Source of the DNA: Streptomyces meridianus
GTDB taxonomy: Bacteria > Actinomycetota > Actinomycetes > Streptomycetales > Streptomycetaceae
Direction: 5' to 3'
Assembly (NCBI RefSeq): GCF_023703325.1
Contig: NZ_JAMQGM010000028.1
Coordinates: 1 to 64,000 of the forward strand
DNA: 64,000 nucleotides
Shown here: piece after piece, positions 34,504 to 44,149 of the stretch
Numbering within the stretch: the stretch's first letter is position 1
Layout: each line of letters opens with the position of its first letter
Position numbers and translations under genes: made by a program
The notes under the pieces: generated by a model
Told to the model about the DNA's origin: nothing
The model's input: only the letters and a program-made list of their open reading frames with translations
Databases searched by the model: none

Positions 34504-36115
34504 CCGGATCGCCCGCGAAGGCCGCGGCCGCGACGGGCCGTTGTTCGCATGCTTCCCGCAGGACCCCGGCCCACCGGCCGGGGTCCTGCTCGTCGGTGGC
34601 CCACGCGATGTAGCCGTCCGGCCGCACGAGCAGCGTGGTACGGCCCTGGCCGGGCGCCGTCACCACGTGGACGGGACCGCCGCCGGCGTCGTGACCCGCC
34701 GGAGCCGGGGCCGTTCCCGCCACAGGGTCGTGCGCCGGTCCGGACGACGGGGTGGCCAGCACGAACCTGCCCTGCCGCAGGGCCTCGTGGAGACGGTCCG
34801 GCCCTTCGCCGCCGGGCTTCTCCAGCAGGAGGTCGGGAGCACGCCGGCCGGTCAGCCGGTGCTCCCCGCGCTCGGCCCCGTAGCGGATGCCGATGCCGCT
34901 GACCAGGCCGGTCCCCCTGGCGGCGGCGGGCAGGATCCGGGAGACGAGCCCGGTCGCGAGATCGCGCAGCCCGCGCCGCACGGGGCCGTGGGCCATGGCG
35001 AGCCGGACGAGCGCGCCGCTGGTGCGCAGCACCATCCGTCCCACGGGGTGCCGTTCCCGTTCGTACGTGTCGAGGAGGGCGTCGGGGGCGCCGTCCCGCA
35101 GGACCGCGGCGAGCTTCCAGCCGAGGTTGGCCGCGTCCTGGAGGCCGGTGTTCATTCCCTGCCCGCCGGCCGGCGAGTGGACGTGGGCGGCGTCCCCGGC
35201 GATCAGCACCCGGCCGGCCCGGTAGGCGGGCGCCTGGCGTTCGTCGCTGTGGAAGCGGGAGAGCCAGCGGCACTCCGTGATGCCGAGGTCCGTCCCGAGG
35301 GCCCTGCGGGTGACGCTCCTGATCTCGTCGAGGTCCAGCGGCGCGGTGACCGGGGCCGGGTCGCGCCGGTCCCAGCACACGACCCGGTGCCAGCCGTCGC
35401 CGAAGGGCACGAGCAGGGCGAAGCAGTCCCCGCCGGCGTTCAGCGTGAGCGGGTTCCCGGGATCGCGGTCGAGGCGGACGTCGGCGAGGGCCATCGACGT
35501 GATCACGGACCGGCCGGGGAACGGGATGCCGAGCGCCTGCCGGACGGTGCTGCGGTGGCCGTCGGTTCCCACGGCGTAGGCGGCGCGGTACCGGGCGCTG
35601 CGACCTTCCGGTTCCCGGGTGTGCACAGTGACGCCGTCCGTGTCCTGCTCCAGGCCGGCCACCTCGGTCTCGTACCGGAACCGGACGCCCGCCGCGGCCG
35701 CGCGCCGCTGCAGTACGGCCTCGACCTCGTACTGCGGGGTGACGAGCACGTACGGGAAGCGGGTCGGCAGCAGGCCGAGGTCGACGGCCAGGCTCCGGAA
35801 GAGGCGGAGCCCGGTGATGCGGTGCCCGGTCGGGACCAGTTCGTCGGCGAGGCTGCCCGCGCCGGTGGGGGAGGGACGGGTGTCGAGCTGTTCGAGGGTG
35901 CGGGCGTGCACGGCGAAGGCGCGGCTGAGGTTGCTGATCGTCCGGGGGCGCCGTTCCAGCAGGGTCACCGAGAGGCCGGCGACGGCCAGGTCTCCCGCGA
36001 GCAGCAGACCGGTGGGGCCGGCGCCGACGACGAGGACGTCGGTGGCCGGTGCGCCGACGCGGGGGAACCCGCCGCCGGCGTCGTTGTTCGCGGGAGTGCC
36101 GGGTTCACGGGTCAT
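34406..36115 (-). CDS. FAD-dependent aromatic monooxygenase
   Basis: A 569-residue flavin hydroxylase of the PHBH/phenol-hydroxylase type. The FAD loop is VLVVGAGPTGLLLAGDLAVAGL with Glu in LLERRP, and the second FAD motif RVLIAGDAAHVHSPAGGQGMNTGLQDAANLGWKL is intact. A C-terminal thioredoxin-like domain follows (VVTAPGQGRTTLLVRPDGYIAWA). Such enzymes hydroxylate phenolics or polyketides and often confer drug inactivation. The last 30 residues are Pro/Ala-rich and read antisense through the antiporter 3' end. It is divergent from a TetR regulator across tandem operators. Confidence 0.87.
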   Translation of the reverse strand: MTREPGTPANNDAGGGFPRVGAPATDVLVVGAGPTGLLLAGDLAVAGLSVTLLERRPRTISNLSRAFAVHARTLEQLDTRPSPTGAGSLADELVPTGHRITGLRLFRSLAVDLGLLPTRFPYVLVTPQYEVEAVLQRRAAAAGVRFRYETEVAGLEQDTDGVTVHTREPEGRSARYRAAYAVGTDGHRSTVRQALGIPFPGRSVITSMALADVRLDRDPGNPLTLNAGGDCFALLVPFGDGWHRVVCWDRRDPAPVTAPLDLDEIRSVTRRALGTDLGITECRWLSRFHSDERQAPAYRAGRVLIAGDAAHVHSPAGGQGMNTGLQDAANLGWKLAAVLRDGAPDALLDTYERERHPVGRMVLRTSGALVRLAMAHGPVRRGLRDLATGLVSRILPAAARGTGLVSGIGIRYGAERGEHRLTGRRAPDLLLEKPGGEGPDRLHEALRQGRFVLATPSSGPAHDPVAGTAPAPAGHDAGGGPVHVVTAPGQGRTTLLVRPDGYIAWATDEQDPGRWAGVLREACEQRPVAAAAFAGDPVNCASTPGTPAPPPRSPAPAEPTATDDGPPAR

Positions 36116-36143
36116 GGCCGCCTCCAGATGGCAACACGCCGTA

Positions 36144-36201
36144 TGTCAACGCTTGTTGGCAACGGTAGGGCGGCCCGTATGGATTGTCAACGCTTGTTGG
36201 C
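36144..36201. promoter_or_regulatory. Tandem 17-bp operators between monooxygenase and TetR gene
   Basis: TGTCAACGCTTGTTGGC occurs at 36144-36160 and again at 36185-36201, 41 bp apart. Each contains CAAC(n4)GTTG dyad symmetry. They sit in the divergent promoter region and probably bind the adjacent TetR regulator. Confidence 0.8.
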
Positions 36202-36215
36202 CTACAGTTGTTGGC

Positions 36216-36809
36216 ATGGTCAGTGAGCAGAAGCCGCCGGTTCGGCCGATCGCCGGGGCCCGCCGCTCCGACGCCACCCGGGCCGCCATCCTCGGAGCGG
36301 CCCGCGAGCGGTTCGCCGCGGACGGGTACGAGCGCGCCACCATCCGCGCCATCGCCCGGGACGCACGCATCGACCCGTCGATGGTGATGCGCTACTACGG
36401 CAGCAAGGAGGGGCTCTTCGCGGCCGCCTCGGAGTTCGACCTGCGGCTCCCGGACCTCTCCGAGGTGCCCCGGTCAGAGGCCGGCCGGGCGCTCGTCCGG
36501 CACTTCCTGGACCGCTGGGAGGACGACGAGGTCCTGACGGCGCTGCTCCGGGTCGGCGTCACCAACGCCGCCGGGGCCCGTCGGATGCAGGAGATCTTCC
36601 GGGAGCAGCTGGAACCGGTGGTGGCGAAGGTCTGCCCGGTCCCGGGGCAGGGGCCGACGCGTGCCGCCCTGGTCTCCTCGCAGATCCTCGGGATGGCACT
36701 GGGCCGCTTCGTGCTGCGGATCGCGCCCGCGGCCGGGATGCCACGGGAGGAACTGGTCGCCTGGCTGGGGCCGACGGTGCAGCGCTACCTGACCGCCGAA
36801 CTGCCGTGA
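36216..36809 (+). CDS. TetR-family regulator of the divergent monooxygenase
   Basis: A 197-residue repressor. The N-terminal HTH is DATRAAILGAARERFAADGYERATIRAIARDARIDPSMVMRYYGSKEGLFAAA, and the C-terminal region fits the TetR_C_17 type ligand domain. The ATG at 36216 gives MVSEQKPPVRPIAGARR. Divergent placement and the repeats suggest it represses the flavin monooxygenase and itself. The inducer is probably a substrate of that enzyme; this is inference. Confidence 0.9.
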   Translation: MVSEQKPPVRPIAGARRSDATRAAILGAARERFAADGYERATIRAIARDARIDPSMVMRYYGSKEGLFAAASEFDLRLPDLSEVPRSEAGRALVRHFLDRWEDDEVLTALLRVGVTNAAGARRMQEIFREQLEPVVAKVCPVPGQGPTRAALVSSQILGMALGRFVLRIAPAAGMPREELVAWLGPTVQRYLTAELP

Positions 36810-36869
36810 CCGAACTGTGGTGAACCGGAGGACCGCAGGCGGACGGCCGGCATCTCCGCGTCCTGCGGC

Positions 36870-37301
36870 TCAGGGCCAGACGAGGCAGTACGCCTGGTGT
36901 CCCGCCTCGTGCAGCCGGTGGCTGAAGTCCTGCCATTCGTGCAGGAGTTGGTAGACGTTGAAGGCGTCCCTCGGTCCGCCGCGGTCCGGGACCGTGGACC
37001 AGATGAAGGCCGCCGCGCCGACGGACTCCTCGCCCACGCCGCGCAGCGGGTCGACGACGGTCATCGGAAGCTTGACCACTGCGTAGTCCGGGTGCAGCAC
37101 CACGAGTTCGAGCGGCGGCACCTTGTGCAGCGGCACGCCCTCGATGCCGGTCAGCACCATGGCCGCCATGGTCTCCGGCTTGATCTTGGTGAACATCCCG
37201 CCCATGCCGAGCTCGTCGCCGCCCAGCTCCTCCGGGCGCATCGAGACCGGCACCCGGGCAGCCGTGGCCCCGTCCGGCGCACCGAAGTACTTGTAGGTCA
37301 C
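36870..37301 (-). CDS. Conserved hypothetical protein
   Basis: A 143-residue soluble protein starting at GTG 37301 ([20 protein letters not shown]) with the segments [43 protein letters not shown] and [20 protein letters not shown]. It has no signal peptide, membrane helix or recognised motif. The start overlaps the stop of the small upstream ORF (GTGA), so the two are translated together. I do not recognise a function. Confidence 0.72.
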   Translation of the reverse strand: MTYKYFGAPDGATAARVPVSMRPEELGGDELGMGGMFTKIKPETMAAMVLTGIEGVPLHKVPPLELVVLHPDYAVVKLPMTVVDPLRGVGEESVGAAAFIWSTVPDRGGPRDAFNVYQLLHEWQDFSHRLHEAGHQAYCLVWP

Positions 37302-37480
37302 CCCCACTCGGCCACCCCTGCTCCCGACCCTTTCCGCGCCATCCCGCCGATGACGTCCCCGTCCACGGGAACGTTCGGCGCCGGCGCGGGGTGCCCCATC
37401 CCCACCGGGAACACCGGCACGCTCGGGGTCGAGATCACCGACCCCGTCGCCCAGTCCGCCACCGCGATGCATATCTCCAC
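37298..37480 (-). CDS. Small hypothetical protein coupled to downstream gene
   Basis: A 60-residue ORF from GTG 37480, rich in Gly, Val and Pro, with [22 protein letters not shown] in the middle. Its TGA overlaps the GTG of the next gene by four bases, the best evidence that it is real. It is divergent from hemL. No known domain is seen. Confidence 0.5.
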   Translation of the reverse strand: MEICIAVADWATGSVISTPSVPVFPVGMGHPAPAPNVPVDGDVIGGMARKGSGAGVAEWG

Positions 37481-37588
37481 CCGACCACTCGCGGACCCCG
37501 CCGCGCAACCCGATCATCGTGTCAGAGACCTCCCCATCGGGCGGGCTGCGAAACGCCCGGACGCGGGTCCCTGTCCGGCTCTGACACC

Positions 37589-38905
37589 ATGGCTCACGTG
37601 ACCTATACGTACCAAGCCCCAGTTTCGCAGACGCTCTTCGACCGTGCGGCCGCCGTGACGCCCGGAGGCGTGAATTCTCCCGTGCGCGCATTCCGCGCCG
37701 TCGGCGGGACGCCTCGTTTCATGGTGTCCGGCTCCGGGCCGTATCTGACCGACGCCGACGGACGCGAGTACGTCGACCTGGTGTGTTCCTGGGGGCCGAT
37801 GATCCTCGGGCACGCGCACCCGGCCGTCGTGGAGGCGGTCCGGGAGGCCGTCGGGCGCGGCACCTCGTTCGGCACGCCGGGCGAGGGCGAGGTCGAACTC
37901 GCGGAGGAGATCGTCGCCCGGGTCGAGCCCGTGGAGCAGGTGCGTCTGGTGTCGTCCGGCACCGAGGCGACCATGTCGGCGATCCGGCTCGCCCGCGGAT
38001 TCACCGGCCGGGCCAAGGTGATCAAGTTCGCCGGCTGCTACCACGGCCACGTCGACGCGCTGCTGGCCGCGGCGGGTTCGGGTGTCGCCACCTTCGGCCT
38101 GCCCGACACCCCCGGTGTCACCGGCGCGCAGGCCGGCGAGACGGTCGTCCTCCCGTACAACGACCTGGATGCCGTCGCCGCCGCGTTCGCCGCGCACCCC
38201 GGCGAGATCGCCTGCGTGATCACCGAGGCGTCGCCGGGCAACATGGGCGTCGTCCCGCCGCTCGACGGGTTCAACGCCGGGCTGAAGCGGCTCTGCGAGG
38301 AGAACGGCGCGCTGTTCGTCTCCGACGAGGTCATGACGGGTTTCCGGGTCTCCCGCGCCGGCTGGTACGGCATCGACGGGGTCCGGCCGGACCTGATGAC
38401 GTTCGGCAAGGTCATGGGCGGCGGCTTCCCGGCGGCGGCCTTCGGCGGCCGCGCGGACGTGATGGCCCACCTCGCCCCGTCGGGCCCGGTCTACCAGGCC
38501 GGTACCCTCTCCGGGAATCCGGTCGCCACCGCGGCGGGCGTCGCACAGCTGCGACTGCTGGACGACGCCGCGTACGCGAGGGTCGACGCGGCCTCCGTCC
38601 AGGTGCAGGCCGCGGTCACCGAGGCGCTGTCCAAGGAGGGCGTCGCGCACCGGCTCCAGACGGCGGGCAGCATGTTCTCGGTGTTCTTCACCGAGGACGC
38701 GGTGACGAACTACGACGAGGCCAGGCGCCAGCAGGCCCACCGGTTCACCGCCTTCTTCCACTCGATGCTCGCGCAGGGCGTCCACCTGCCCCCCTCCGCC
38801 TTCGAGTCCTGGTTCCTGTCGGCCGCCCACGACACCGCAGCCGTCGAGCGCATCGCCGCGGCTCTGCCGGGGGCGGCGCGTGCGGCGGCAGAGGCGTCGG
38901 AATGA
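37589..38905 (+). CDS. hemL: Glutamate-1-semialdehyde 2,1-aminomutase
   Basis: Converts glutamate-1-semialdehyde, the HemA product, to 5-aminolevulinate using PMP/PLP. The 438 residues include [10 protein letters not shown], the PLP-binding [19 protein letters not shown], the cofactor Asp in [14 protein letters not shown], and the Schiff-base Lys near residue 274 in [20 protein letters not shown] 37589 gives [14 protein letters not shown]; a GTG nine bases on is an alternative. It is separated from the rex-hem operon but coupled (ATGA) to the phosphatase gene, and lies beside cytochrome c maturation genes. Confidence 0.97.
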   Translation: MAHVTYTYQAPVSQTLFDRAAAVTPGGVNSPVRAFRAVGGTPRFMVSGSGPYLTDADGREYVDLVCSWGPMILGHAHPAVVEAVREAVGRGTSFGTPGEGEVELAEEIVARVEPVEQVRLVSSGTEATMSAIRLARGFTGRAKVIKFAGCYHGHVDALLAAAGSGVATFGLPDTPGVTGAQAGETVVLPYNDLDAVAAAFAAHPGEIACVITEASPGNMGVVPPLDGFNAGLKRLCEENGALFVSDEVMTGFRVSRAGWYGIDGVRPDLMTFGKVMGGGFPAAAFGGRADVMAHLAPSGPVYQAGTLSGNPVATAAGVAQLRLLDDAAYARVDAASVQVQAAVTEALSKEGVAHRLQTAGSMFSVFFTEDAVTNYDEARRQQAHRFTAFFHSMLAQGVHLPPSAFESWFLSAAHDTAAVERIAAALPGAARAAAEASE

Positions 38906-39618
38906 TGGAGGGCATGTACACGAACGACAACGACATCACCGTCGTCCATCTGGTCCGGCACGGTGAGGTGGAGAACCCGGACGGGGTGCTCTACGGCCGG
39001 CTGCCCGGCTACCACCTGTCCGGCCTGGGCCGGGAGATGGCCGAACGGGTGGCCGGCCACCTCGAGGGCCGGGACATCGCCCACATCGTCTCCTCGCCAC
39101 TGGAGCGCGCCCAGGAGACCGCCGCACCGATCGCCAAGTCCCATGGCCTGGACGTGAGTTGTGACGAGCGGTTGATCGAGGCGGAGAACATCTTCCAGGG
39201 GAAGACGTTCGGTGTCGGCGACGGTGCGCTGCGCCGCCCGGGCAACTGGCGGCACCTCGCCAACCCCTTCCGCCCGTCGTGGGGCGAGCCCTACATTGAT
39301 CAGGTCGTGCGGATGATGGGGGCGCTCGAGAAGGCGCGCGAGGCCGCCCGGGGCCACGAGGCAGTGGCCGTCAGCCATCAGCTGCCGATCTGGATCGTGC
39401 GCAGCTTCGTCGAGAGGCGCCGGCTGTGGCACGACCCGCGCAAGCGGCAGTGCACGCTCGCGAGCCTGACGTCGTTCACCTTCGAGGGCGACCGGATCGT
39501 CTCGGTGTGCTACAGCGAGCCTGCGCTGGAGCTGGTGCCCCCGCATCTGCGCGGTGGCGCGCAGCCCCGGTTCGGCAGGGGCGCCGTGAAGGGCGCTGCG
39601 AAGGGTTTCGGCGCGTAG
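38902..39618 (+). CDS. Histidine phosphatase family protein
   Basis: A 238-residue phosphoglycerate-mutase-like phosphatase. The catalytic [15 protein letters not shown] motif holds the phosphorylated His. The fold continues with [15 protein letters not shown] and the second His in [14 protein letters not shown]. The C-terminus is a basic tail ([15 protein letters not shown]). Its substrate is unknown; co-translation with hemL suggests a housekeeping role in a small-molecule pathway. ATG 38902 overlaps the hemL stop and is used. Confidence 0.88.
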   Translation: MMEGMYTNDNDITVVHLVRHGEVENPDGVLYGRLPGYHLSGLGREMAERVAGHLEGRDIAHIVSSPLERAQETAAPIAKSHGLDVSCDERLIEAENIFQGKTFGVGDGALRRPGNWRHLANPFRPSWGEPYIDQVVRMMGALEKAREAARGHEAVAVSHQLPIWIVRSFVERRRLWHDPRKRQCTLASLTSFTFEGDRIVSVCYSEPALELVPPHLRGGAQPRFGRGAVKGAAKGFGA

Positions 39619-39713
39619 ACCGCGCGGCGTCGCCCGCAGCCTCCGTTCGCCGCCCTCGCCGGGAAACGGCAACCGCCCCCGAGGGGGCGCGGCGACACGG
39701 AGGGGGACTCGGG

Positions 39714-40973
39714 ATGCGGGAGGTCGGCAGGCGGGCCCTGCTGGGCGCGGCTCTGGGCGGTGCGGCGGCGCTGGGCGCCGCCGCGTGCGGATCGGGGTGG
39801 GTGAGAACGTCCGACGGGCACGCGGGGGGCGGTGCCGGGTCCGGGCCCGGTGTCCGGAAGGCCGGCCGAAAGCCTCATCCGGAACCGTCGGTGCGGTTAC
39901 TGGGGGACGGCTCGACGTCCGACACCGGTCCCCAGCCGCACCGGAGGGAACCGGAGCGGCTCGAGCCGGGCCGGACGCCGCCGCAGTTCGTCGTCTTCTC
40001 GTGGGACGGCGCCGGCGAGGTCGGCAACGGTCTCTTCCCCCGGTTCCGCAAGCTGGCTGCGGACCACGGTGCGTCGATGACGTTCTTCCTGTCCGGCGTC
40101 TACCTGCTGCCGGAGTCCAAGCGGCGCCTGTACCGGCCGCCGAACAACCCGGCCGGCGCCTCCGACATCGGCTACCTCACCGACGAGCACATCCGCGCCA
40201 CGCTGGAGAACCTGGGACCGGCCTGGCGTGAGGGCCACGAGATCGGCACCCACTTCAACGGCCACTTCTGCTCGGGGCCCGGCTCCGTGGCCAACTGGAC
40301 GAAGCAGCAGTGGCTGTCGGAGATACGGCAGGCGAAGTCGTTCGTGTCCCACTGGCGCACCCACACCGGTTTCCGGGACGTCGCCCCGCTGCCCTTCGAC
40401 TACGAGAAGGAACTGGTGGGCGCCCGTACCCCGTGTCTGCTGGGTCAGGGGAACCTGCTGCCGGCGGCCCGGGAACTGGGGTGGCGCTACGACGCCAGCT
40501 CGCCCGGCGGACGTCAGGTCTGGCCGTCGAAGAAGAACGGCATCTGGGACTTCCCGCTCCAGCAGATCCCGTTCCCCGGACGCTCCTTCGAGGTGCTGTC
40601 CATGGACTACAACATGCTCGCCAACCAGTCCCGCAACGCGACCCGGAGCGACCCGTCCAACTACCCGGGCTGGAAACGGCAGGCCCGCGATTCCTACATC
40701 GCAGGCTTCCGGCGGGCCTACGAGACGAACCGCGCGCCCTTGCACATCGGCAACCATTTCGAGGAGTGGAACGGCGGCATCTACATGGACGCCGTCGAGG
40801 AGGCCTTCGAACACATCGCCGACGAGCGGTACAAGGACGTCCGTATCGTCTCCTTCAGGCAGTACGCGGACTGGCTCGATGCCCAGGACCCGAAGGTGCT
40901 GGACCGGTTGCGCGCCCTCGATGTCGGCCGCCGTCCGCCCGGTGGATGGAAGCGCTACCTCACCGGCGGATGA
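39714..40973 (+). CDS. Polysaccharide-deacetylase-fold lipoprotein
   Basis: A 419-residue exported protein. The N-terminus MREVGRRALLGAALGGAAALGAAACGSG combines a twin-Arg pair with a lipobox (AAAC), so it is probably Tat-exported and lipidated. After a Gly/Pro/Arg linker comes the NodB-like domain. FVVFSWDGAGEVGN replaces the usual TFDDG (one Asp kept), and HEIGTHFNGHF holds the metal His pair. Substrate unknown; it probably acts on the cell wall. ATG 39714 has GAGGGGG upstream. Confidence 0.83.
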   Translation: MREVGRRALLGAALGGAAALGAAACGSGWVRTSDGHAGGGAGSGPGVRKAGRKPHPEPSVRLLGDGSTSDTGPQPHRREPERLEPGRTPPQFVVFSWDGAGEVGNGLFPRFRKLAADHGASMTFFLSGVYLLPESKRRLYRPPNNPAGASDIGYLTDEHIRATLENLGPAWREGHEIGTHFNGHFCSGPGSVANWTKQQWLSEIRQAKSFVSHWRTHTGFRDVAPLPFDYEKELVGARTPCLLGQGNLLPAARELGWRYDASSPGGRQVWPSKKNGIWDFPLQQIPFPGRSFEVLSMDYNMLANQSRNATRSDPSNYPGWKRQARDSYIAGFRRAYETNRAPLHIGNHFEEWNGGIYMDAVEEAFEHIADERYKDVRIVSFRQYADWLDAQDPKVLDRLRALDVGRRPPGGWKRYLTGG

Positions 40974-41025
40974 GCGCCCAGGGGGGTGCGGAAGATCCTC
41001 GTAAGGGGCATGCGAAACTTTTCAC

Positions 41026-41661
41026 ATGAGTAGCCGCCGCGCCCTCCGTCGTCGACCGGATCGCCCGCGCACCGCCCTGCTTGCCGTGGGGGCGGTGCTT
41101 GCCGGGCTCCTCCTGTCCGCCTGCGGCTCGGGTGAGGGGACCGGCGCAGCCGGAGGGAACTCCGGCGGGTCCGGCACCCGGTTCGTCCCGGGCACCGGCG
41201 GAATCGACAAGGTCGCCGAGGCCGACCGGAAGCCGCTGCCCGCCCTCTCGGGCCCGACCGTCGACGGCAAGGAGATCGACCTCGCCGACTACAAGGGCAA
41301 GGTCCTCGTCCTCAACGTCTGGGGCTCCTGGTGCGCACCCTGCCGTGCCGAGATGCCGCACCTGGTGAAGGCAGCGAACGAGACCGAGGCCGACGGCGTG
41401 CAGTTCGTCGGGATCAACTCCCGGGACCCCAACAAGGCGCCGGCGGTGAAGTTCGAGAAGGAGTTCGAGGTCCCCTACCCGAGCCTTTACGACCCGACGG
41501 GCCGGCTCATGCTGCGCTTCCCCAAGGGCAGCCTCAACCCGCGGGCCATCCCGTCCACCGTGTTCGTCGACCGCGACGGCCGGATCGCCGCCCGGGCCCT
41601 CAAGCCGCTCGGCGAGGAAGAGCTGCGCAAGACCCTCGATCCGCTGATCGCGGAGAAGTGA
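41026..41661 (+). CDS. resA: Membrane-anchored TlpA/ResA-like thiol-disulfide oxidoreductase
   Basis: A 211-residue lipoprotein (signal LLAVGAVLAGLLLSACGSG, lipobox LSAC) with a thioredoxin fold. The WGSWCAPCRAE active site has Cys103 and Cys106, and the cis-Pro loop is AIPSTVFVDRDG. It keeps apocytochrome c heme-binding cysteines reduced on the outside of the membrane. It heads the resA-ccdA-resB-ccsB run; CcdA supplies electrons. No clear Shine-Dalgarno precedes ATG 41026, so translation may use a weak or leaderless mode. Confidence 0.92.
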   Translation: MSSRRALRRRPDRPRTALLAVGAVLAGLLLSACGSGEGTGAAGGNSGGSGTRFVPGTGGIDKVAEADRKPLPALSGPTVDGKEIDLADYKGKVLVLNVWGSWCAPCRAEMPHLVKAANETEADGVQFVGINSRDPNKAPAVKFEKEFEVPYPSLYDPTGRLMLRFPKGSLNPRAIPSTVFVDRDGRIAARALKPLGEEELRKTLDPLIAEK

Positions 41662-41665
41662 TCGT

Positions 41666-42430
41666 GTGACTGCCCTCACCGCAGCCGCCGACCCCCAGCA
41701 GACCGTCCTCACCGGCGCGCTGCTGCTCGCCCTGCCCGTGGCGCTGCTCGCGGGGCTGGTCTCCTTCTTCTCGCCCTGCGTGCTGCCGCTCGTGCCCGGC
41801 TACCTCAGCTACGTCACCGGGGTCAGCGGGACCGACCTGGCCGAGGCCCGCCGGGGCCGCATGGTCGCCGGCGCGTCCCTCTTCGTGCTCGGGTTCACGG
41901 CCGTCTTCGTCTCCTACGGGACGCTGTTCGGCAACTTCGGCATGACCCTGGAGGAGCACAAGGAGACGATCTCCAAGGTGCTCGGGGCCTTCACCATCGT
42001 GCTCGGCCTGGCCTTCATGGGCCTCCTCGGCGGCTTCGCCCAGCGGGAGTTCCGCTTCCACGCCCGGCCCACCATGGGCCTGCTCGGCGCGCCGGTGCTC
42101 GGCGTGCTGTTCGGCATCGGCTGGACACCCTGCATCGGGCCCACGCTCGGCGCCGTCAACGCCCTCGCGTTCAACGAGGCCAGCGCCGGCCGCGGCGCCC
42201 TGCTGACCGCCGCCTACTGTCTCGGGCTCGGCGTGCCGTTCATCCTTGCCGCCGTCGCCTTCCGGCGCGCCCTCGGTGCGTTCGGCTGGGTCAAACAGCA
42301 CTACCAGTGGGTGATGCGGATCGGCGGCTCGATGCTGGTCGCGGTCGGCGTGCTGCTCGTGACGGGCATCTGGGACCGTCTCATCGCCGGACTCCAGGTC
42401 TGGTCGTCCACCTTCACCCCGGGAATCTGA
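41666..42430 (+). CDS. ccdA: Cytochrome c biogenesis transmembrane protein CcdA
   Basis: A 254-residue six-helix membrane protein that moves electrons from cytosolic thioredoxin to ResA. The redox Cys pair are in SFFSPCVLPLVPGYLSYVTG and GWTPCIGPTLGAVNAL. GTG 41666 lies four bases past the resA stop. It is the second gene of the maturation operon. Confidence 0.95.
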   Translation: MTALTAAADPQQTVLTGALLLALPVALLAGLVSFFSPCVLPLVPGYLSYVTGVSGTDLAEARRGRMVAGASLFVLGFTAVFVSYGTLFGNFGMTLEEHKETISKVLGAFTIVLGLAFMGLLGGFAQREFRFHARPTMGLLGAPVLGVLFGIGWTPCIGPTLGAVNALAFNEASAGRGALLTAAYCLGLGVPFILAAVAFRRALGAFGWVKQHYQWVMRIGGSMLVAVGVLLVTGIWDRLIAGLQVWSSTFTPGI

Positions 42431-42433
42431 GGC

Positions 42434-44149
42434 ATGACCAAGGTCGAAACCGAAGAGCGCGGGCTCGGCGAGGCCGGGGCCCAGCTCTCCACCGCACCGT
42501 CCGACTCCCTCCATGCGCCGGCGCTGGGGGTGATCGGCTGGGCCCGCTGGTTCTGGCGGCAGCTGACCTCGATGCGGGTGGCGCTGCTGCTGCTTTTCCT
42601 GCTCTCCCTCGCCTCGGTGCCCGGCTCGCTGGTCCCGCAGACCGCCGTGGACGCCACCAAGGTCGACGCGTTCAAGGCGAAGCACGAGACCCTGGCCCCG
42701 ATCTACGACAGCCTCCAGCTGTTCGACGTCTACAGCTCGGTGTGGTTCTCCGCGATCTACATCCTGCTGTTCGTCTCCCTCATCGGCTGCATCGTGCCAC
42801 GCAGTTGGCAGTTCATCGGGCAACTGCGCGGGCGCCCCCCGGCGGCGCCGCGCCGGCTGGACCGGCTGCCCGCCCACACGACCTGGCGCACCCGCGCCGA
42901 GCCCGGGCAGGTGCTGGAGGCGGCGCAACGCGTGATGCGCCGCCGGCGCTTCCGCAGCCGGATCTCCGGCGACGCGGTGGCCGCCGAGAAGGGCTACCTG
43001 CGCGAGGCCGGGAACCTGGTGTTCCACGTCGCCCTGATCGTGATGCTGGTGGCGTTCGCGGTCGGGCAGCTGTGGAAGTCCGAGGGCGGCAAGCTGATCG
43101 TCGACGGTGACGGGTTCTCCAACACCCTCACGCAGTACGACGACTTCAAGTCCGGCGCCCTCTTCGACCAGGAGGACCTGGCCCCCTTCGGGTTCACCCT
43201 GCACGGCTTCGACGCGAGCTACGAGCGCGGCGGCCCGCAGAAGGGCACGCCGCGCGTGTTCCGCGCCCACGTGAAGTCCTGGGAGGGCGCGGACGGCACG
43301 GAGCGCCGGTCGACGATCGAGGTGAACCGTCCGCTCGACATCGCCGGCGACCGGGTCTACCTCATCGGGCACGGCTACGCCCCGGTCATCACGGTCAAGG
43401 ACGGCCAGGGCGACATCGCCTACCAGGGCGCGGTGCCGTTCCTCCCGCAGGACGGCAACCTCAGCTCGGTCGGTGTCGTCAAGGTCCCCGACTACCGCGA
43501 CGGGAACGGCAAGAAGGAGCAGCTCGGCTTCCAGGGCCGGTTCATGCCGACCTTCGCGCTGGACCGGGTGCGCGGCCCGCACTCGTCGTTCCCCGCACTG
43601 GACTACCCGGTGCTGGCGGTCAACGCCTTCCACGGGGACCTCGGCGTCGACTCCGGGGTGCCGCAGAACGTGTACCAGCTCGAGACCCGCAACATGAAGC
43701 AGTTCAAGGACGCCGACGGCGATCTGTTCCGGAAGTTCCTGCGCCCCGGTGAGACGGTGAAGCTGCCGGGCGGCGCGGGTTCCCTGCGGCTCGACGGTGT
43801 GAAGACCTGGGCCAGCTTCCAGGTGTCCCACCAGCCCGCCAAGGGCTTGGCCCTCGGCGGGGCGGTCGCCGCCCTGGCCGGCCTGTCCGCCTCGCTGTTC
43901 ATCCAGCGGCGCCGGGTGTGGGTGCGGGCGGTCCGCGGCAAGGACGGCACGACCGCCGTCGAGATCGCGGGGCTGGGCCGCAGCGAGTCCACGAAGCTGC
44001 CCGAGGAGCTGGCCGACCTGGCCGTGGAACTGCAACCGGACGCCCCGGCCCTCCCCTCGCCGGAGGATGGCGCTTCCGGCGACACCGCAGAGTCCGCTGA
44101 ATCAGCTGTAACCGCCGAATCCGCCGAAGGTGAAGGAGCGCGCGCGTGA
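42434..44149 (+). CDS. resB: Cytochrome c biogenesis protein ResB
   Basis: A 571-residue membrane protein of the System II heme-handling complex. Early helices (RVALLLLFLLSLASVPGSL, YSSVWFSAIYILLFVSLIGCIV, NLVFHVALIVMLVAFAVG) are followed by a large extracytoplasmic domain, a late helix (GLALGGAVAALAGLSASLFIQ) and an acidic Ala/Ser/Glu tail. With CcsB it exports heme and attaches it to cytochromes c. It ends overlapping the ccsB start (GTGA). Confidence 0.95.
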   Translation: MTKVETEERGLGEAGAQLSTAPSDSLHAPALGVIGWARWFWRQLTSMRVALLLLFLLSLASVPGSLVPQTAVDATKVDAFKAKHETLAPIYDSLQLFDVYSSVWFSAIYILLFVSLIGCIVPRSWQFIGQLRGRPPAAPRRLDRLPAHTTWRTRAEPGQVLEAAQRVMRRRRFRSRISGDAVAAEKGYLREAGNLVFHVALIVMLVAFAVGQLWKSEGGKLIVDGDGFSNTLTQYDDFKSGALFDQEDLAPFGFTLHGFDASYERGGPQKGTPRVFRAHVKSWEGADGTERRSTIEVNRPLDIAGDRVYLIGHGYAPVITVKDGQGDIAYQGAVPFLPQDGNLSSVGVVKVPDYRDGNGKKEQLGFQGRFMPTFALDRVRGPHSSFPALDYPVLAVNAFHGDLGVDSGVPQNVYQLETRNMKQFKDADGDLFRKFLRPGETVKLPGGAGSLRLDGVKTWASFQVSHQPAKGLALGGAVAALAGLSASLFIQRRRVWVRAVRGKDGTTAVEIAGLGRSESTKLPEELADLAVELQPDAPALPSPEDGASGDTAESAESAVTAESAEGEGARA

